Shown: positions 4,907 to 5,862 of the stretch, one piece after another
How positions within the stretch are numbered: the first letter of the stretch is position 1
How the letters are laid out: each line of letters begins with the position of its first letter
Assembly: GCA_030600745.1 (NCBI GenBank)
Contig: JAUVLL010000223.1
Coordinates: 1-5,862, forward strand
DNA from: Spirochaetaceae bacterium
GTDB taxonomy: Bacteria > Spirochaetota > Spirochaetia > B11-G9
Reading direction: 5' to 3'
DNA length: 5,862 nucleotides
The notes under the pieces: model-generated
The model's database searches: none
Told to the model about the DNA's origin: nothing
Seen by the model: the letters and a program-made list of their open reading frames with translations, nothing else
Position numbers and translations under genes: made by a program

Positions 4907-5862
4907 CTAGTTACCCTGGATTGCTTTTAAGAGCTCAAGAAAAACTATCATATCTTTCTTTTCTCCAATTGTTATCCGTACAAAATCTTCAATACCACGG
5001 TGTCCAAAGTAACGTACCAGAATCCCTTTATCTTTCAGTTCCTCATAGATTTTCAGGCCTGGAATGTTGTTTTTTCTTATAAAAATAAAGTTTGCCTGGC
5101 TGGGAAGAATATCCCATCCCATAGTTTTAAGAACATTGACAGTAAACTTTCTTGTTTCTATGATTCTGGTTCTGTTCATATTAAAATAATCCACATCTTC
5201 AATTGAAATCTTTGCAGCATTTTGTGCAATTGCACCCAGAGGGTATGAGTTAAATGAATTCTTCACTGTGTTAAGAGCTGATATTAAAATTTCACTTCCC
5301 ATGGCATAGCCTACTCTTAAACCTGCTAGAGATCTGCTTTTTGAAAAAGTTTGGACAATCAATAAATTGTCGAATTCAGTTACAAGCTCAACTGCAGATT
5401 GTCCTCCGAAATCAATATACGCTTCATCAACAATCACAACCCTGTTGCTGTGAACTTTTTTCATAAGGCGTTTTATTTCTGATGATTCAAGATATGTCCC
5501 TGTCGGGGCATTTGGATTTGGAAAAATTATTCCGCTGTAATCATCTTCAGATATATAGGAGTTAATGGAAATTGAGAAATCTTTCTCAAGGGGTATTCTT
5601 TTAAACGGGATATCATAAAACCCACAGTAAACAGGATAAAAGCTGTACGTGTGCTCCGGAAAGAGCAGGGAACCCCTATTCTCATCAAAAAAGGCATAAA
5701 AGCAGAAAGAGAGCACTTCATCAGAACCATTTCCGACAAATATCATAGAAGAGGGAAGATTATAATATTCACCGATTGCATTTTTGAGTTTTTCTGATGA
5801 TGGATCCGGATAGAGCTTTAAAATATCAGAATCTACTTTCTTCAGGTATTCTTCCACCATTG
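4907..5862 (-). CDS. hisC: Histidinol-phosphate aminotransferase-like PLP enzyme, 5' end outside window
   Basis: HisC converts imidazole acetol phosphate and glutamate to histidinol phosphate and 2-oxoglutarate in histidine synthesis. The visible 317 residues, numbered from the ATG at 5860, form a class I/II PLP aminotransferase: LYPDP (16-20), VGNGSDEVL (42-50), PEHTYSFY (68-75), NPNAPTG (115-121), DEAYIDF (145-151), and TFSKSRSLAGLRVGY (171-185), where Lys174 should hold PLP and Arg182 its phosphate. FVRITIG near the end contains the conserved C-terminal Arg. Full-length enzymes have some 30-40 more N-terminal residues, including a NENP-type motif before this point, so the ATG at 5860 is probably internal and the frame runs off the window. 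No other his genes are visible, and related enzymes can act on aromatic amino acids, so the substrate is inferred. It stops 2 bp before the NFACT start. Confidence 0.87.
   Translation of the reverse strand, partial: MVEEYLKKVDSDILKLYPDPSSEKLKNAIGEYYNLPSSMIFVGNGSDEVLSFCFYAFFDENRGSLLFPEHTYSFYPVYCGFYDIPFKRIPLEKDFSISINSYISEDDYSGIIFPNPNAPTGTYLESSEIKRLMKKVHSNRVVIVDEAYIDFGGQSAVELVTEFDNLLIVQTFSKSRSLAGLRVGYAMGSEILISALNTVKNSFNSYPLGAIAQNAAKISIEDVDYFNMNRTRIIETRKFTVNVLKTMGWDILPSQANFIFIRKNNIPGLKIYEELKDKGILVRYFGHRGIEDFVRITIGEKKDMIVFLELLKAIQGN
4913..4917 (-). promoter_or_regulatory. Ribosome binding site of the NFACT gene
   Basis: AGGGT on the minus strand, within the last codons of hisC, lies 8 nt before the GTG at 4904. 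It supports that non-ATG start. The next in-frame Met is residue 115, well inside the conserved N-terminal domain. Confidence 0.55.

Noticed and set aside
4759..5082. Plus-strand open frame of 107 codons across the NFACT/hisC junction
   Set aside because: It is antisense to two well-supported genes and its composition is what a shadow frame would give.
1..5862. Mobile element, defence island, CRISPR array or tRNA gene
   Set aside because: All coding space is taken by recognisable core families; there are no transposase, integrase or phage-like products, no regularly spaced repeats, and no gap long enough for a tRNA gene.

Overview
The window is a densely packed stretch of bacterial chromosome, AT-rich (my rough estimate is 35-40% G+C), with eight protein genes and almost no intergenic DNA. 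The gene families, the short omega subunit, the archaeal-type CMP kinase with a GCGNTT P-loop and the style of the NFACT protein fit a spirochaete (Spirochaetota) best. That placement is from remembered family resemblance and is tentative. No rRNA, tRNA, CRISPR array, insertion sequence or phage gene is visible.

Left half, + strand (1-2026): the 3' end of a yicC/yloC-type endoribonuclease gene, an archaeal-type (d)CMP kinase gene, rpoZ (RNA polymerase omega) and miaA (tRNA dimethylallyltransferase). The first pair overlaps by 11 bp and rpoZ/miaA by 4 bp. The only gap is 51 bp before the rpoZ ATG, and a candidate extended -10 promoter lies just upstream of it. This is a housekeeping operon for RNA turnover, nucleotide supply, transcription and tRNA modification. 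It ends at a hairpin plus T5 terminator.

Right half, - strand (5862 down to 2040): the gene order in the direction of transcription is hisC (5' end outside the window), an RqcH/NFACT-family gene, a MEMO-family gene and an AMMECR1-family gene. They are spaced by +2, -14 and -1 bp, so they are very probably co-transcribed and translationally coupled. The two operons converge at about 2027-2039 with 13 bp between stop codons, and both stop codons lie inside the arms of the terminator hairpin.

The most interesting part is the minus-strand operon. It joins a short RqcH-like protein, which keeps the Asp-Arg motif but seems to lack the helix-hairpin-helix domain, to a MEMO/AMMECR1 pair. No radical-SAM partner is in the window, and the MEMO protein has lost two conserved putative metal-site residues. 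The NFACT gene also carries a compact GC-rich palindromic insert, and the MEMO gene has a C8 tract near its 5' end. I see no clearly new defence or mobile system; the rest is ordinary core genome.
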